From: Pedobacter panaciterrae
GTDB taxonomy: Bacteria > Bacteroidota > Bacteroidia > Sphingobacteriales > Sphingobacteriaceae
NCBI RefSeq assembly: GCF_013204795.1
Contig: NZ_JABMKW010000008.1
Coordinates: 434,001-498,000 of the forward strand
DNA length: 64,000 nt
Direction of reading: 5' to 3'
Positions 16,137-25,027 of this stretch are shown piece by piece. Within the stretch, counting starts at the first letter, position 1, and the number at the start of each line of letters is the position of its first letter. The notes beneath the pieces are model-generated. The model was not told the DNA's origin, did not search any database, and worked only from the letters and a program-made list of their open reading frames with translations. Made by a program: the position numbers and the translations under genes.

Positions 16137-16703
16137 ATGAATAGTGCGTTAAAGCAACATATAGAAAAAATTACTCCATTAACGGATGCCGAATTCGAAT
16201 ATGTTTCTTCAATGTTCAGCAGTAAAAAGCTTAAGAAACATCAATTCCTGGTACAGGAAGATAGTGAGGTCCACAACGAGTATTGGGTAGTAAAAGGATT
16301 GCTTAAAGCCTACCATACAGACGAAGACGGGAAGATACACATTCTGCAGTTTGCCATGGAAGACTGGTGGATCACCGATTTTCAGGCCTACATGAATTGC
16401 ACCCCGGCAACAATTGCTATAGATTGTATAGAAGACTGTGAATTGCTTGTTTTATCGAGAGATAATAAGGAAAAGCTGTGCAATGAATTACATAGCATTG
16501 CCAATTTCTTTCGAAAAAAATCCAATGTTGGGTATGTTGCACTGCAACAGCGTATCCTGCTGTTGCTCAATAAAAATCCTCAGGAAAGATATAACCGTCT
16601 GTTTAAACTGAATCCAAAATTGCTCCAGCGTCTTCCTAAAACTTTACTGGCATCTTATTTAGGGGTGTCAAGAGAAACCCTAAGCCGGTTAAGCCATCCA
16701 TAG
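16137..16703 (+). CDS. Crp/Fnr-family regulator
   Basis: A 188-residue cytoplasmic regulator with a cyclic-nucleotide-binding-like beta barrel (about 25-115) and a short C-terminal winged helix ending in LLASYLGVSRETLSRL. That is the Bacteroidota Crp/Fnr form, in which the recognition helix is at the very C-terminus. No cysteine cluster for an iron-sulfur centre is seen. I set the start at ATG 16137 (MNSALKQHIEKI); the frame stays open 81 bases upstream to an ATT at 16056, which adds no family sequence. It precedes a DJ-1 family gene by 94 bases. Confidence 0.88.
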   Translation: MNSALKQHIEKITPLTDAEFEYVSSMFSSKKLKKHQFLVQEDSEVHNEYWVVKGLLKAYHTDEDGKIHILQFAMEDWWITDFQAYMNCTPATIAIDCIEDCELLVLSRDNKEKLCNELHSIANFFRKKSNVGYVALQQRILLLLNKNPQERYNRLFKLNPKLLQRLPKTLLASYLGVSRETLSRLSHP

Positions 16704-16797
16704 TGTGCGTGTAATCACAATTATTTTGTGATTAGCATCCTTTTTGCTGTCGTATTATTGTTCCAACTTTGCATCATTATATTTTATCTTATATAGA

Positions 16798-17574
16798 ATG
16801 AATTTGATCAAAAAAGGAATGATGGCTCTTGCTGCGTGTGCCATTTTCATCTCCCTAACCTTGTCTGCGGCGGCACAATCAAAAAATAAAGCAAATACTA
16901 TGAAAAAGAAAATTCTGTTTGTGGTTACCAGCCACGATAAAAAAGGAAGCACCGGTGATCCCACAGGTTATTACCTGGGTGAAGTAACCCATGCCTGGAA
17001 AGTACTAAAAGATGCGGGTTATGAAATAGATTTTGTTAGCCCGAAGGGAGGTCAGCCTCCGGTTGATGGCCTGGATTTAAGAGATGCAGTAAATAAGGAA
17101 TTCTGGGACGACCAATATTATCACAATAAAATCAATCATAGTTTAAAACCTGCTGAGATAAAGCCCGAAGAATATTCAGCTATTTATTATGCAGGGGGGC
17201 ATGGAGCGGTTTGGGATTTTCCTGATAACGAAGAAATCTCGGCAATAGCCACTAAAATATACGAAAATAACGGTATTGTCAGTGCGGTTTGTCATGGTCC
17301 TGCAGGGATTGTGAACATTAAATTGCGCGATGGCAAGTACCTGATAGCTGGTAAGAAAGTGAACGGCTTTACCAATGAGGAAGAGGTAGCCGTTAAATTG
17401 GATAAAGTTGTTCCTTTTTTATTGGAAGATAAGCTGATTGAGCGAGGTGGCATTTATGAAAAATCGGCCCCCTGGCAAGAGCATGTAGTAACTGATCAGC
17501 GATTGGTTACCGGACAAAATCCCCAGTCTGCACATGCAGTTGGTAAAGCGGTTTTGGCATTACTTTCAAAATAA
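16798..17574 (+). CDS. Secreted DJ-1/PfpI-family (Hsp31-like) protein
   Basis: A 258-residue protein of the DJ-1/ThiJ superfamily, closest in pattern to Hsp31-type glyoxalase III or deglycases. The nucleophile elbow is SAVCHGPAG with Cys165, and YYAGGHGAVWDFPDN precedes it. Unlike most relatives it carries an N-terminal signal peptide (MALAACAIFISLTLSAAAQS), so it should act in the periplasm. The mature domain begins near MKKKILFVVTSHD. Start at ATG 16798; the frame extends 18 codons upstream without family sequence. It ends at a strong terminator. Confidence 0.88.
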   Translation: MNLIKKGMMALAACAIFISLTLSAAAQSKNKANTMKKKILFVVTSHDKKGSTGDPTGYYLGEVTHAWKVLKDAGYEIDFVSPKGGQPPVDGLDLRDAVNKEFWDDQYYHNKINHSLKPAEIKPEEYSAIYYAGGHGAVWDFPDNEEISAIATKIYENNGIVSAVCHGPAGIVNIKLRDGKYLIAGKKVNGFTNEEEVAVKLDKVVPFLLEDKLIERGGIYEKSAPWQEHVVTDQRLVTGQNPQSAHAVGKAVLALLSK

Positions 17575-17578
17575 ATAC

Positions 17579-17624
17579 AATATTAATGCAGCTATGACGG
17601 CAGGAGCATAGCTGCATTAATATT
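17579..17624 (+). terminator. Terminator after the DJ-1 family gene
   Basis: A perfect 18-base inverted repeat (17579-17596 with 17607-17624) around a 10-base loop begins 5 bases after the stop. It lacks a long T-run, but the stem is long and exact. Confidence 0.75.
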
Positions 17625-17756
17625 ACTTGTATATCAATTAGTTTTTTAGTAATTTCAACTTACTGATAATATAGGGATTAGCTGGCTACGGTAACCTCGT
17701 AACAGGCATTTGTCAGGACCAGACGGACCACCATATTTTAATTTATTAGCATAGCT

Positions 17757-18725
17757 ATGTTTATATCGATTATCACTCCTACCTATAATCGTGCTGATAC
17801 GCTTCATCGTTGTTATGAGTCGTTGAGCAAACAGTCTTTTAAAAATTTTGAGTGGATTATTGTTGATGATGGCTCTACAGATGATACATCAGAAACCGTG
17901 TCGGCGTGGCAGCGTGAGTCGCCTTTAAATATTAATTATTATCAGAAACCCAACGGGGGCAAGCCCTCTGCCGTAAATCAGGGCGTAAAGCTTGCAAGCG
18001 GTGAAATGTGTGCAATACTTGATTCCGATGATGCCCTTTGCCACGATGGGCTTAAAACCTTAGTTGATGAATGGGAAAGCCTCTCACCGGATGTAAGGGA
18101 TAAGTATTGGTGTGTATGTGCTTTGGTGGAGGATTCGATTACAAAACAGGTTGTCGGCGACTTATTTCCTGCAGATCACATCACCATTACAGGAGGTGAA
18201 TTTCAGTTTAAGTATAAAATAATAGGTGAAAAATTTGGCTTAATGCGTACCGCATTGTTAAAGAAGAATCCATATCCAGAAGCAGAGGGCTATAAATTTG
18301 TACCCGAAAGTTATATTTGGAATAGGTTGGGGCGACAATACCAGTACATCTGCATCAATACAGTAGTGCGAACTTATTTTATCCCAACAGGCTCTGGTTT
18401 TGGCAATCTGAGTGGCAAAGCAAACAGAATCCGAAATGCCAAAGGTTTAACTATGTGTGATGTTGATGTAGTGAATGAAGACCTGCCACATTGGTTTTTC
18501 AGCTCGCCCGTATTCTTTTTCAAAAGAGCCGCTCAGCTCTCCCGTTACGGAATGCATTCTGAATCTTTTTTGCGCCAGTATAACAGCATAGGAACCGGAT
18601 GGGGTAAGGCGCTTGTTTTACTCTCGTTCCCACTTGGCTTTACACTTTATTTAGCAGACAAGCTATGGTTTAAATATTATTACGCCCCAGCCAAGGCTAA
18701 ATTATTAAGAGATACCGTTTCCTGA
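17757..18725 (+). CDS. Family 2 glycosyltransferase
   Basis: A 322-residue GT-A fold enzyme. The N-terminus SIITPTYNRADTLHRCYESL is the start of the GT2 fold, followed by WIIVDDGSTDDT and the DxD-like AILDSDDAL that binds the nucleotide-sugar metal. Its C-terminal part has an aromatic, partly hydrophobic helix (about 280-310) that may hold it at the membrane. The acceptor and sugar are unknown. It stands alone, with no other polysaccharide genes near it. Confidence 0.9.
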   Translation: MFISIITPTYNRADTLHRCYESLSKQSFKNFEWIIVDDGSTDDTSETVSAWQRESPLNINYYQKPNGGKPSAVNQGVKLASGEMCAILDSDDALCHDGLKTLVDEWESLSPDVRDKYWCVCALVEDSITKQVVGDLFPADHITITGGEFQFKYKIIGEKFGLMRTALLKKNPYPEAEGYKFVPESYIWNRLGRQYQYICINTVVRTYFIPTGSGFGNLSGKANRIRNAKGLTMCDVDVVNEDLPHWFFSSPVFFFKRAAQLSRYGMHSESFLRQYNSIGTGWGKALVLLSFPLGFTLYLADKLWFKYYYAPAKAKLLRDTVS

Positions 18726-18858
18726 AACCGATAGTTCAAAATTGGAATTGGTGGCGAAGGGTGTCCGCAATATGGATTAAACAGAGAACGTTTCTAAATT
18801 GAAATGATCTTGCCTGGTCTGTTTACTTTGTTTTAGCTTTGGCCAAAATTAAAAATAG

Positions 18859-19083
18859 ATGTCAAAAACGAAGCTTACAATTAACAATAACGGATCGGTA
18901 AAGATAGAAGGCGATTTTGAAATCGTTGACAAGAATGGTGAAGTGTACGGATTGCAGGGCAGAACTGCGCTATCAATTTGTCGCTGCGGACTTTCAAAAA
19001 ATAAACCATTTTGCGATGGATCTCATAATGGTCATTTTGAGCATGAGGCTGTGGCGTTTGATCTGCCTCCTAAAAAGGTTTAA
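18859..19083 (+). CDS. CDGSH iron-sulfur protein
   Basis: A 74-residue protein with one CDGSH motif, CRCGLSKNKPFCDGSH, which supplies Cys41, Cys43, Cys52 and His56 as ligands of a redox-active 2Fe-2S cluster. Spacing matches the family pattern exactly. The function of such small bacterial proteins is unsettled; redox sensing or cluster transfer is usually suggested. Monocistronic, closed by a bidirectional terminator. Confidence 0.93.
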   Translation: MSKTKLTINNNGSVKIEGDFEIVDKNGEVYGLQGRTALSICRCGLSKNKPFCDGSHNGHFEHEAVAFDLPPKKV

Positions 19084-19106
19084 TTTGCCGGAAGGGTATA
19101 AATTAT

Positions 19107-19137
19107 AAAAAGGGGTTTCAATTTGATACCCCTTTTT
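19107..19137. terminator. Bidirectional terminator
   Basis: AAAAAGGGGT (19107-19116) pairs with ACCCCTTTTT (19128-19137) around an 11-base loop, between the convergent CDGSH and GH127-like genes; it abuts the stop codon of the latter. Confidence 0.88.
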
Positions 19138-21660
19138 TTACTTCACTTCTTTAACAAGTAAATTATCAATGCTTGCCAGTGAATCATAGGCCCTAACGCC
19201 AATCATACCGCTTTTAAATTCTGAATCTTTTACAGATATCAATGGCTTTTCTGATCCGTTAAAGTATACCTTAATGTCACTGCCTTTGGCTTCTATTTTA
19301 ACCTTGTACGACTTTCCTATTTCTAATTTTTGCTGTTCTGATGCAAGTGCAACCCATTTCTGGTCAGATGATTTGCCCAATTGGATCGTGCCTGTTTCTG
19401 CATCAATTCCCAGGTAATAGCCCTTATACATATCTGCACCAAGTACCGCATCCGTCACTCTAAAAACCAGACCGGCATTTCCTTTTGAGTTTAGCTGTAC
19501 GGTGGCCTCGTAGCTCAGGTCCTTAAACATGGTACTGCTCGCAATCGCTTTTGAACCATGGATCCCATATCCCCAGGAACCTTTGTTAGATGCGGCGTGG
19601 ATTGCTCCATCTTTAATAAACCAGCTGCCGCCATATAACAACCAGTCTTTAACTGTAGCATTGTCAAAGTTTTCTTTAAACAACTTACGCGGACTTTCAG
19701 GCGTGCCAATTACAGGAAAATTACTGATTCTGATGTTTTCACTTCCAAAAGGAGTAAGGGTTATTTCTTCTGTCTGTTCCGATGAAGCAACCGGACTTCT
19801 TGGTACTTCAAAGGCATGCATTTTATTATAAGCCATGGTCCATGAAGGTATTTTCTTTGCAGAGACTTTCAGTTTAACAGGCGTAGTGGCTTGGATAAAC
19901 GGATTCTCGGGCATAGCTGTGTTTTGAACTTTTACCGAAGCAGCCAGATTCTTACGATCTATCACCAATCCATAGTTCCAGGGCGAAGCAGAGGACACCT
20001 CATAGTCAAAAAAGCCTTCTACAGGATGTTTTTTACGAATACTGTATTTAGCATTCATCTGTAATCCATACACCAAGGGGCCACGTTCTACAGTAACCGA
20101 TTGGTTTACCTGATCTGATACTTTTACTTCCATTGGGAAATTAAGTACTACCTCGTCATTGCTGCTCCATGATCGGTTTACGGTATAAACCTGACCGGTT
20201 TTAACATTCGATAATGCTTTGCCATTCACCGCTATTTGCGGATTTTTACACCATTCGGGTATTCTTAATTTCAATGGGAAAGTGGCAGCCTTTGCTAAGT
20301 CTATTTTAATTCTGATCTGCTCTTCAAAAGGATAGTTGGTCACCACATTCAATTTAACGGGAACGGCATCAGCTACAAAAGCATTCAGCTCAACCGGTGC
20401 ATAGGCAATTACGGCCAAACCCTTATCAGGAGTTGCTGCCCAGCTGTTTTTTACAAAATAAGGCCATCCCATGTGCATGTTGTACCTGCAGCATCCCATG
20501 CCGGAGTACGGACTTAAAAGGATTCCTCCATCGTAGTCCTCATCAAAACCAGAGTTACCGTGCTTACATACCACCTGGTTGGGCTGTGTATAATATAAAT
20601 GAGATTTAATGTCTCTGCTAAACTGCGATGGCAAGGTGTTAAAAGCAATTTTCTCCAGTCTGTCGCCAATCTGTGCATCATGAACTATTCGGGCTGTGGT
20701 TTCCAGACTTTGCATCCATTCTACCACGGTACAAGTCTCCGTTCCCTGAAAGGAACTTCTGCCAGCCAGGAATTCTGTTCCCGATGCAATGCCCGATGCC
20801 TGTCCGTGATCTCTTATTAAATTATAGATTCCTTTTTCAGTTGCATCTCTGTAAAATGGAGTGTTGTTCAACTGTGAGTAAATTGCCGGAAGTTTAAGCG
20901 CCTGACCAACACTAACGCTGTGTTTGGTATGGAAATCATCGCCATAATGGTAGAACTGGTTATTTGTATAGATATCTGCCCAAGGATAGGCCTGTGATTT
21001 TAGTTTTTCTGCTAAGGTTAGCAGCGACCTTTCGCCAGTTCTGTTGTATAACCACAATACCAATTCTATGTTGTCGCCGGTTCTAGATTTGCTCCATTCC
21101 GTTAGTGGTTTTTTATCCAGGTTCTCCAGCTGATACTTAAAATATTTGGTAAAAAAACCAATCACCCGTTCATCGCCGGTAGCCTCATAATAACTTTGTA
21201 TGGCATACATCATTGGCATTCTTGGCCACCAGTCGTTCATTTTTGCTGGGCCAAAAGCTCCGTTCGCCTGCTGGTGGTCTAATGTCCAGTTTATCCATTT
21301 CTGCGATTTTGCTTTTAATTCAGGATTATCCAATGTATAAGCCAGTGCTATAAGTCCTTTTACGTAATAAGGAACACGTTCCCAACCTTCGCCATTGCCA
21401 CCCAGCCAATCAGATTCAGGGCCAAGGTTAGATGCCTCCGGATAAAGTTCTTCGGCATGTCCGGTTGCGCCATCTTTTTGAAATTCCAATTGTTTCAATA
21501 ACCAGCCTTTGGCTTTTATACTGCCAAGGGGAAGCTGTATGTACGTGTCGGCGGTTAACGGCGCACGGTTGTATACATATTGCTTTCCAGGGCTGTTTTG
21601 CGCAAAGAGCAATGACGGGATCGAAGCAAATGCCAAGATGAGTGATTTCTTAACGTTCAT
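19138..21660 (-). CDS. GH127-like glycoside hydrolase (DUF1680) with C-terminal lectin-like domain
   Basis: An 840-residue exported enzyme with a signal peptide ending near LFAQNS. The bulk (about 30-630) matches the beta-L-arabinofuranosidase/DUF1680 group: an alpha-barrel with LGGNGEGWERVPYYVKGL, the Glu-Thr-Cys of TETCTVVEWMQS, and the paired cysteines of GMGCCRYNMHMGWPYFVK. In the studied enzyme HypBA1 a Glu and three Cys bind zinc and one Cys is the nucleophile. The usual CCPPN here reads CCRYN. The last about 190 residues form a concanavalin/LamG-like beta sandwich from FKENFDNATVKDW. Substrate probably an arabinose-containing or related plant glycan. Start taken at Met 21660; a Met 11 codons upstream is less likely. 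Confidence 0.82.
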   Translation of the reverse strand: MNVKKSLILAFASIPSLLFAQNSPGKQYVYNRAPLTADTYIQLPLGSIKAKGWLLKQLEFQKDGATGHAEELYPEASNLGPESDWLGGNGEGWERVPYYVKGLIALAYTLDNPELKAKSQKWINWTLDHQQANGAFGPAKMNDWWPRMPMMYAIQSYYEATGDERVIGFFTKYFKYQLENLDKKPLTEWSKSRTGDNIELVLWLYNRTGERSLLTLAEKLKSQAYPWADIYTNNQFYHYGDDFHTKHSVSVGQALKLPAIYSQLNNTPFYRDATEKGIYNLIRDHGQASGIASGTEFLAGRSSFQGTETCTVVEWMQSLETTARIVHDAQIGDRLEKIAFNTLPSQFSRDIKSHLYYTQPNQVVCKHGNSGFDEDYDGGILLSPYSGMGCCRYNMHMGWPYFVKNSWAATPDKGLAVIAYAPVELNAFVADAVPVKLNVVTNYPFEEQIRIKIDLAKAATFPLKLRIPEWCKNPQIAVNGKALSNVKTGQVYTVNRSWSSNDEVVLNFPMEVKVSDQVNQSVTVERGPLVYGLQMNAKYSIRKKHPVEGFFDYEVSSASPWNYGLVIDRKNLAASVKVQNTAMPENPFIQATTPVKLKVSAKKIPSWTMAYNKMHAFEVPRSPVASSEQTEEITLTPFGSENIRISNFPVIGTPESPRKLFKENFDNATVKDWLLYGGSWFIKDGAIHAASNKGSWGYGIHGSKAIASSTMFKDLSYEATVQLNSKGNAGLVFRVTDAVLGADMYKGYYLGIDAETGTIQLGKSSDQKWVALASEQQKLEIGKSYKVKIEAKGSDIKVYFNGSEKPLISVKDSEFKSGMIGVRAYDSLASIDNLLVKEVK

Positions 21661-21878
21661 GTTTATAAATGGCTTTGTGTGTTTAAAGAACAAGTTTATT
21701 ATAAAATATTTAGTGTTTCAGCTCTTATCTGTAAATTGATACAATCTGAAGAATTTTTGAAACGTATGGGCGAGTATTATCACTGAATGTTAATATTACT
21801 TAATGAATGGATAAGAAATCAAAATTACGGGTTTCAGAATGTGCTTTATTTGTTACCGAATTTAGTTGATCTCATGAA

Positions 21879-23540
21879 ATGAAAAAGTACCTGTTTATTC
21901 CCCTCATCCTTTGTGTTTTATTTTTAACACCCTGCATGCTTATTGCCCAAATCACGGAAAGGCCAAGACCTGTTGAATGGGATCAGCTGGTAGAAGGCGG
22001 GCGGTTTAAAGATCGTTTGTTACCTATGCCAAAAGGCAAGCTCAGCAGTGATACCTGGGGTGCCAAAGGTGTATTGCCAAGGTACGTAGATAATGGTATT
22101 GAAGACCGCATCAGATCTTATTGGGGAGGGAAAATAATTTTAGGATCGGATAAACTCTATCACCTTTATGTAGCCGGCTGGCTCGAAAGTTCGGCGAAAG
22201 GTCATGCCGAGTGGCCAAATTCAATTGTTTACCATACGGTAAGCGATAACTCAATTGGCCCTTTTGTGGTAAAAGACACTATAGGCAAAGGGCATAATCC
22301 TGAAGTTTTCCGGATCAAAGACGGCAGATATGTGATTTATATTATTGACGGATATTACATTTCAAATAGTTTAAACGGGCCATGGGAATTAAAGCATTTT
22401 GATTTTGAGAAAAGAGATCGCCCGATTATCGAGGGCCTGTCTAATTTAACCTTTGCGCAAAGAGAAGACGGCTCTTACCTTATGGTGTGCAGAGGTGGTG
22501 GTGTATGGATCAGTAAAACAGGAATTTCTGCTTACAATCAAATTACCGACAGAAGGGTATACCCCAATGTAAAGGGCGAGTTTGAGGATCCGGTGGTGTG
22601 GCGCGACAATGTTCAATACCATTTAATTGTGAACGACTGGTTAGGCAGAATCGCCTTTTACCAACGCTCAAAAGATGGGGTTAACTGGGTTACAGATCCC
22701 GGAGAGGCATATACCATTGGAGTAGCTAAACATGAAGACGGACAGGTGGAAGACTGGTATAAATTTGAACGTATTAAAGTGCTTCAGGATAATTATGGAA
22801 GAGCTATTCAGGCGAACTTTGCAGTAATAGATACTTCTAAGGCAGATGATAAAGCCAGCGACCGCCATAGTTCCAAAAACATCAGCGTACCGTTGAACCC
22901 GGGGGTTTTGCTGACCATGCTGAACAAGGAAATGCCGACAGCTAAAACCAAAGTGATCAGCGTTAAAATTGCAGCCGAAAAAGGCTTTAACCCGCAAATA
23001 GATGTAGATGTTAAATCCCTTCGTTTTGGGGCGTCAACAGAAGTTAACTTTGGCAGGGGCAGCAAGGTGTTAAGTGTGGTAAAATCAAACAAAGATCTGA
23101 TTGTAAATTTTGATGCCAAAGGCAGTGGCATCACAAAAGAGGAATTTGCACCAAAGCTGATCGGGAAATCTACCGCAGGTAAGCTGCTTTACGGATACAC
23201 CCGTGTGCCATGGTTAAACTATAATGAGGCCATTCTTTCAGCCCGTAAACCGGTATTTAGCTCAGAGAATAATAAAACCAAACTAAAAATAGAGGTAGAA
23301 AATTTTGGCCAGGTAGTGTCTAAAAAAAGCGTTTTAGAGGTTACCTGTCTTGTTGGTAACGAGAAGAAAACTTTAGGCATAGCAGCGGTTCCGGTACTAC
23401 AGCCATACGGTAAAACAGAAGTTAGTTTGCTTACAGATCAGGTATTTGAAAAAGGGAAGGAGTATGCGTTTTCTGTAACGGTGAGTACCAATAACACAAA
23501 AGTTTCCTTATTCGAGTTTAAAGCGGTTCCTGTTAAATAA
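21879..23540 (+). CDS. Exported five-bladed-propeller glycosidase-like protein
   Basis: A 553-residue protein with a signal peptide (cleavage after MLIAQ). Residues about 60-330 look like a GH43/GH117-type beta-propeller: short repeated strands such as KLYHLYVAGWLES, GHNPEVFRIKDGRYVIYI, WELKHFDF, FEDPVVWRDNVQYHLIVNDW. The acidic residues of FEDPVV and HNPEVF are candidates for catalysis. The C-terminal 200 residues are beta-rich and carry a carbohydrate-binding or Ig-like look. Substrate unknown. It is divergent from the GH127-like gene (218 bases between starts, no clear promoter seen), and the two are likely to serve the same glycan as the SusC/D pair. Confidence 0.65.
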   Translation: MKKYLFIPLILCVLFLTPCMLIAQITERPRPVEWDQLVEGGRFKDRLLPMPKGKLSSDTWGAKGVLPRYVDNGIEDRIRSYWGGKIILGSDKLYHLYVAGWLESSAKGHAEWPNSIVYHTVSDNSIGPFVVKDTIGKGHNPEVFRIKDGRYVIYIIDGYYISNSLNGPWELKHFDFEKRDRPIIEGLSNLTFAQREDGSYLMVCRGGGVWISKTGISAYNQITDRRVYPNVKGEFEDPVVWRDNVQYHLIVNDWLGRIAFYQRSKDGVNWVTDPGEAYTIGVAKHEDGQVEDWYKFERIKVLQDNYGRAIQANFAVIDTSKADDKASDRHSSKNISVPLNPGVLLTMLNKEMPTAKTKVISVKIAAEKGFNPQIDVDVKSLRFGASTEVNFGRGSKVLSVVKSNKDLIVNFDAKGSGITKEEFAPKLIGKSTAGKLLYGYTRVPWLNYNEAILSARKPVFSSENNKTKLKIEVENFGQVVSKKSVLEVTCLVGNEKKTLGIAAVPVLQPYGKTEVSLLTDQVFEKGKEYAFSVTVSTNNTKVSLFEFKAVPVK

Positions 23541-23542
23541 GA

Positions 23543-24856
23543 TCAGAATGTTTCTTTTGTCTTCAGGTCTGAGATATGTAAGTTTTCGAAATAGCCTATT
23601 CCTGCTATTGTCAGTTTAACTCCCATTATCTTACCAATTGATTTGTTGTACTGTGTTTTAAAAGCTTCTTTAGAGTTGATGTATAGTTTAACCTGTTTGT
23701 TTTCAATTCGAAGCTTTAAATCAGCGCCGGTACTCAGGTCATGTCCAAGCGCCCTAAGGTCATATTTTGCGCCATCTTTAACATCTTCAGAAAACTGATA
23801 ATGTGCCCAGGCCACACATTCGGGTTTAATGATGCCAAACACATGCTTATCCTTTTCTCCGTAAATAAACAGATCTGCTTGTGAGCATCTTACACCGGCC
23901 CTGTTTTCGGAAGAGGCAACGTGCACCGTCAGTTCAAAATTATCTCCGTTGATATTGGTAGGTCTTACGTGTGAAAAATGAACAAAGAACGTGCGGTTGG
24001 TATCCACACCGGCACTGTAAACTTCTCTTGCTGATACCGTAATTGGCGTTCTAAGGCCTAAATCTTTTACTAAAACCGGGTATACTCTTGTGGTATCCTG
24101 CATCACAGAAGTAATGGCACTCCAGGTTTTACTTTGCAGATAAACATATCCGGTATCGATGGGTCTTTTCTTATACAACAGCATAGGGTAGTACCTTCCC
24201 GGGATTTCGTAATAATGATTAAAAAGGCTGTCTGAGAGGTTAACCTTCTTTATCTTACCATCACCAAAATCAACAGAGAAATTAGAAGATGAATCAGGCA
24301 ATGGTCCTGCTGCGTCCAGTTTAAATATAGCCGAATGTGGAGTAAGTCCTTCGGGGTTTATGCACTTCAGCTTTACGTTCTGGGCAAAAAGATCCGTGCC
24401 TGTATCTGGTTTTCTTAATAGTACTATCGCAATAAACGTAACCAGTACTATAAAAGCAATAAAGTATAACATTTTCTTATTGCTTTCCTGCTTATGCGTT
24501 TCAGGGGTTTTTGCAGGTGCCTTCTGTACTAATCCGGTTTTTACATCTATAATGGGATTCTTAAACTCAAATTCGTACCAGTCTCTGTAGCCTATAAATT
24601 TCGCAAGGGCATCGCGTGTTGCCTTTTGTGGATAATACCGGGTAGATGTTTTAGATTTTCCAAAGATTCTTTTAAGGGTGCTTTCGCTTAAATGAATGGA
24701 TGTTTTACGTGACAATAAACCACTTAACCTTACATAGTCGCTGTTCGTCCAATCAGAAATTGGTTTTTCACCGATCTGCTCAGCTACCTTCTGACAGCAT
24801 ATGTCCAGCTGTTGAAAAAATATTGAATTTTCAGCTTGTTCAGAATACCTATTCAT
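23543..24856 (-). CDS. Membrane-anchored putative regulator with N-terminal DNA-binding-like domain
   Basis: A 437-residue protein not of a family I can name. The first about 95 residues are helical and cytoplasmic-looking, with SDYVRLSGLLSRKTSIHLSE followed by STLKRIFGKSKTSTRYYPQK, which resembles a helix-turn-helix. A single transmembrane helix follows (about 130-147, MLYFIAFIVLVTFIAIVLL). The outer part begins with a PKD-like stretch (FSVDFGDGKIKKVNL) and ends with a beta-sandwich that could bind a ligand. The layout recalls one-component membrane regulators and it sits divergent from the SusC gene, which invites a sensing role, but this is inference. Three bases separate its stop from that of the propeller gene. 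Confidence 0.55.
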   Translation of the reverse strand: MNRYSEQAENSIFFQQLDICCQKVAEQIGEKPISDWTNSDYVRLSGLLSRKTSIHLSESTLKRIFGKSKTSTRYYPQKATRDALAKFIGYRDWYEFEFKNPIIDVKTGLVQKAPAKTPETHKQESNKKMLYFIAFIVLVTFIAIVLLRKPDTGTDLFAQNVKLKCINPEGLTPHSAIFKLDAAGPLPDSSSNFSVDFGDGKIKKVNLSDSLFNHYYEIPGRYYPMLLYKKRPIDTGYVYLQSKTWSAITSVMQDTTRVYPVLVKDLGLRTPITVSAREVYSAGVDTNRTFFVHFSHVRPTNINGDNFELTVHVASSENRAGVRCSQADLFIYGEKDKHVFGIIKPECVAWAHYQFSEDVKDGAKYDLRALGHDLSTGADLKLRIENKQVKLYINSKEAFKTQYNKSIGKIMGVKLTIAGIGYFENLHISDLKTKETF

Positions 24857-24895
24857 CTGGTGTAAGTGGTTGTTTTATAGTTTGTTAGGTTGTCT

Positions 24896-24915
24896 AAAAT
24901 ATTGACCAATATTTT
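24896..24915. promoter_or_regulatory. 20-base palindrome in the regulator/SusC intergenic region
   Basis: AAAATATTG-AC-CAATATTTT is a perfect 9-2-9 palindrome, 40 bases upstream of the regulator start and 113 bases before the SusC start. Placement between divergent genes makes it a candidate operator. Confidence 0.5.
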
Positions 24916-25027
24916 GGATATGGTGTTGGCGGTTCATTCTGTAAAACGGGATATAAATTTACTAAACCAATCAAAACTAAATCAGATTGACAAATAACAA
25001 TCTTTTTTAAAACTTAACCAAATATAA

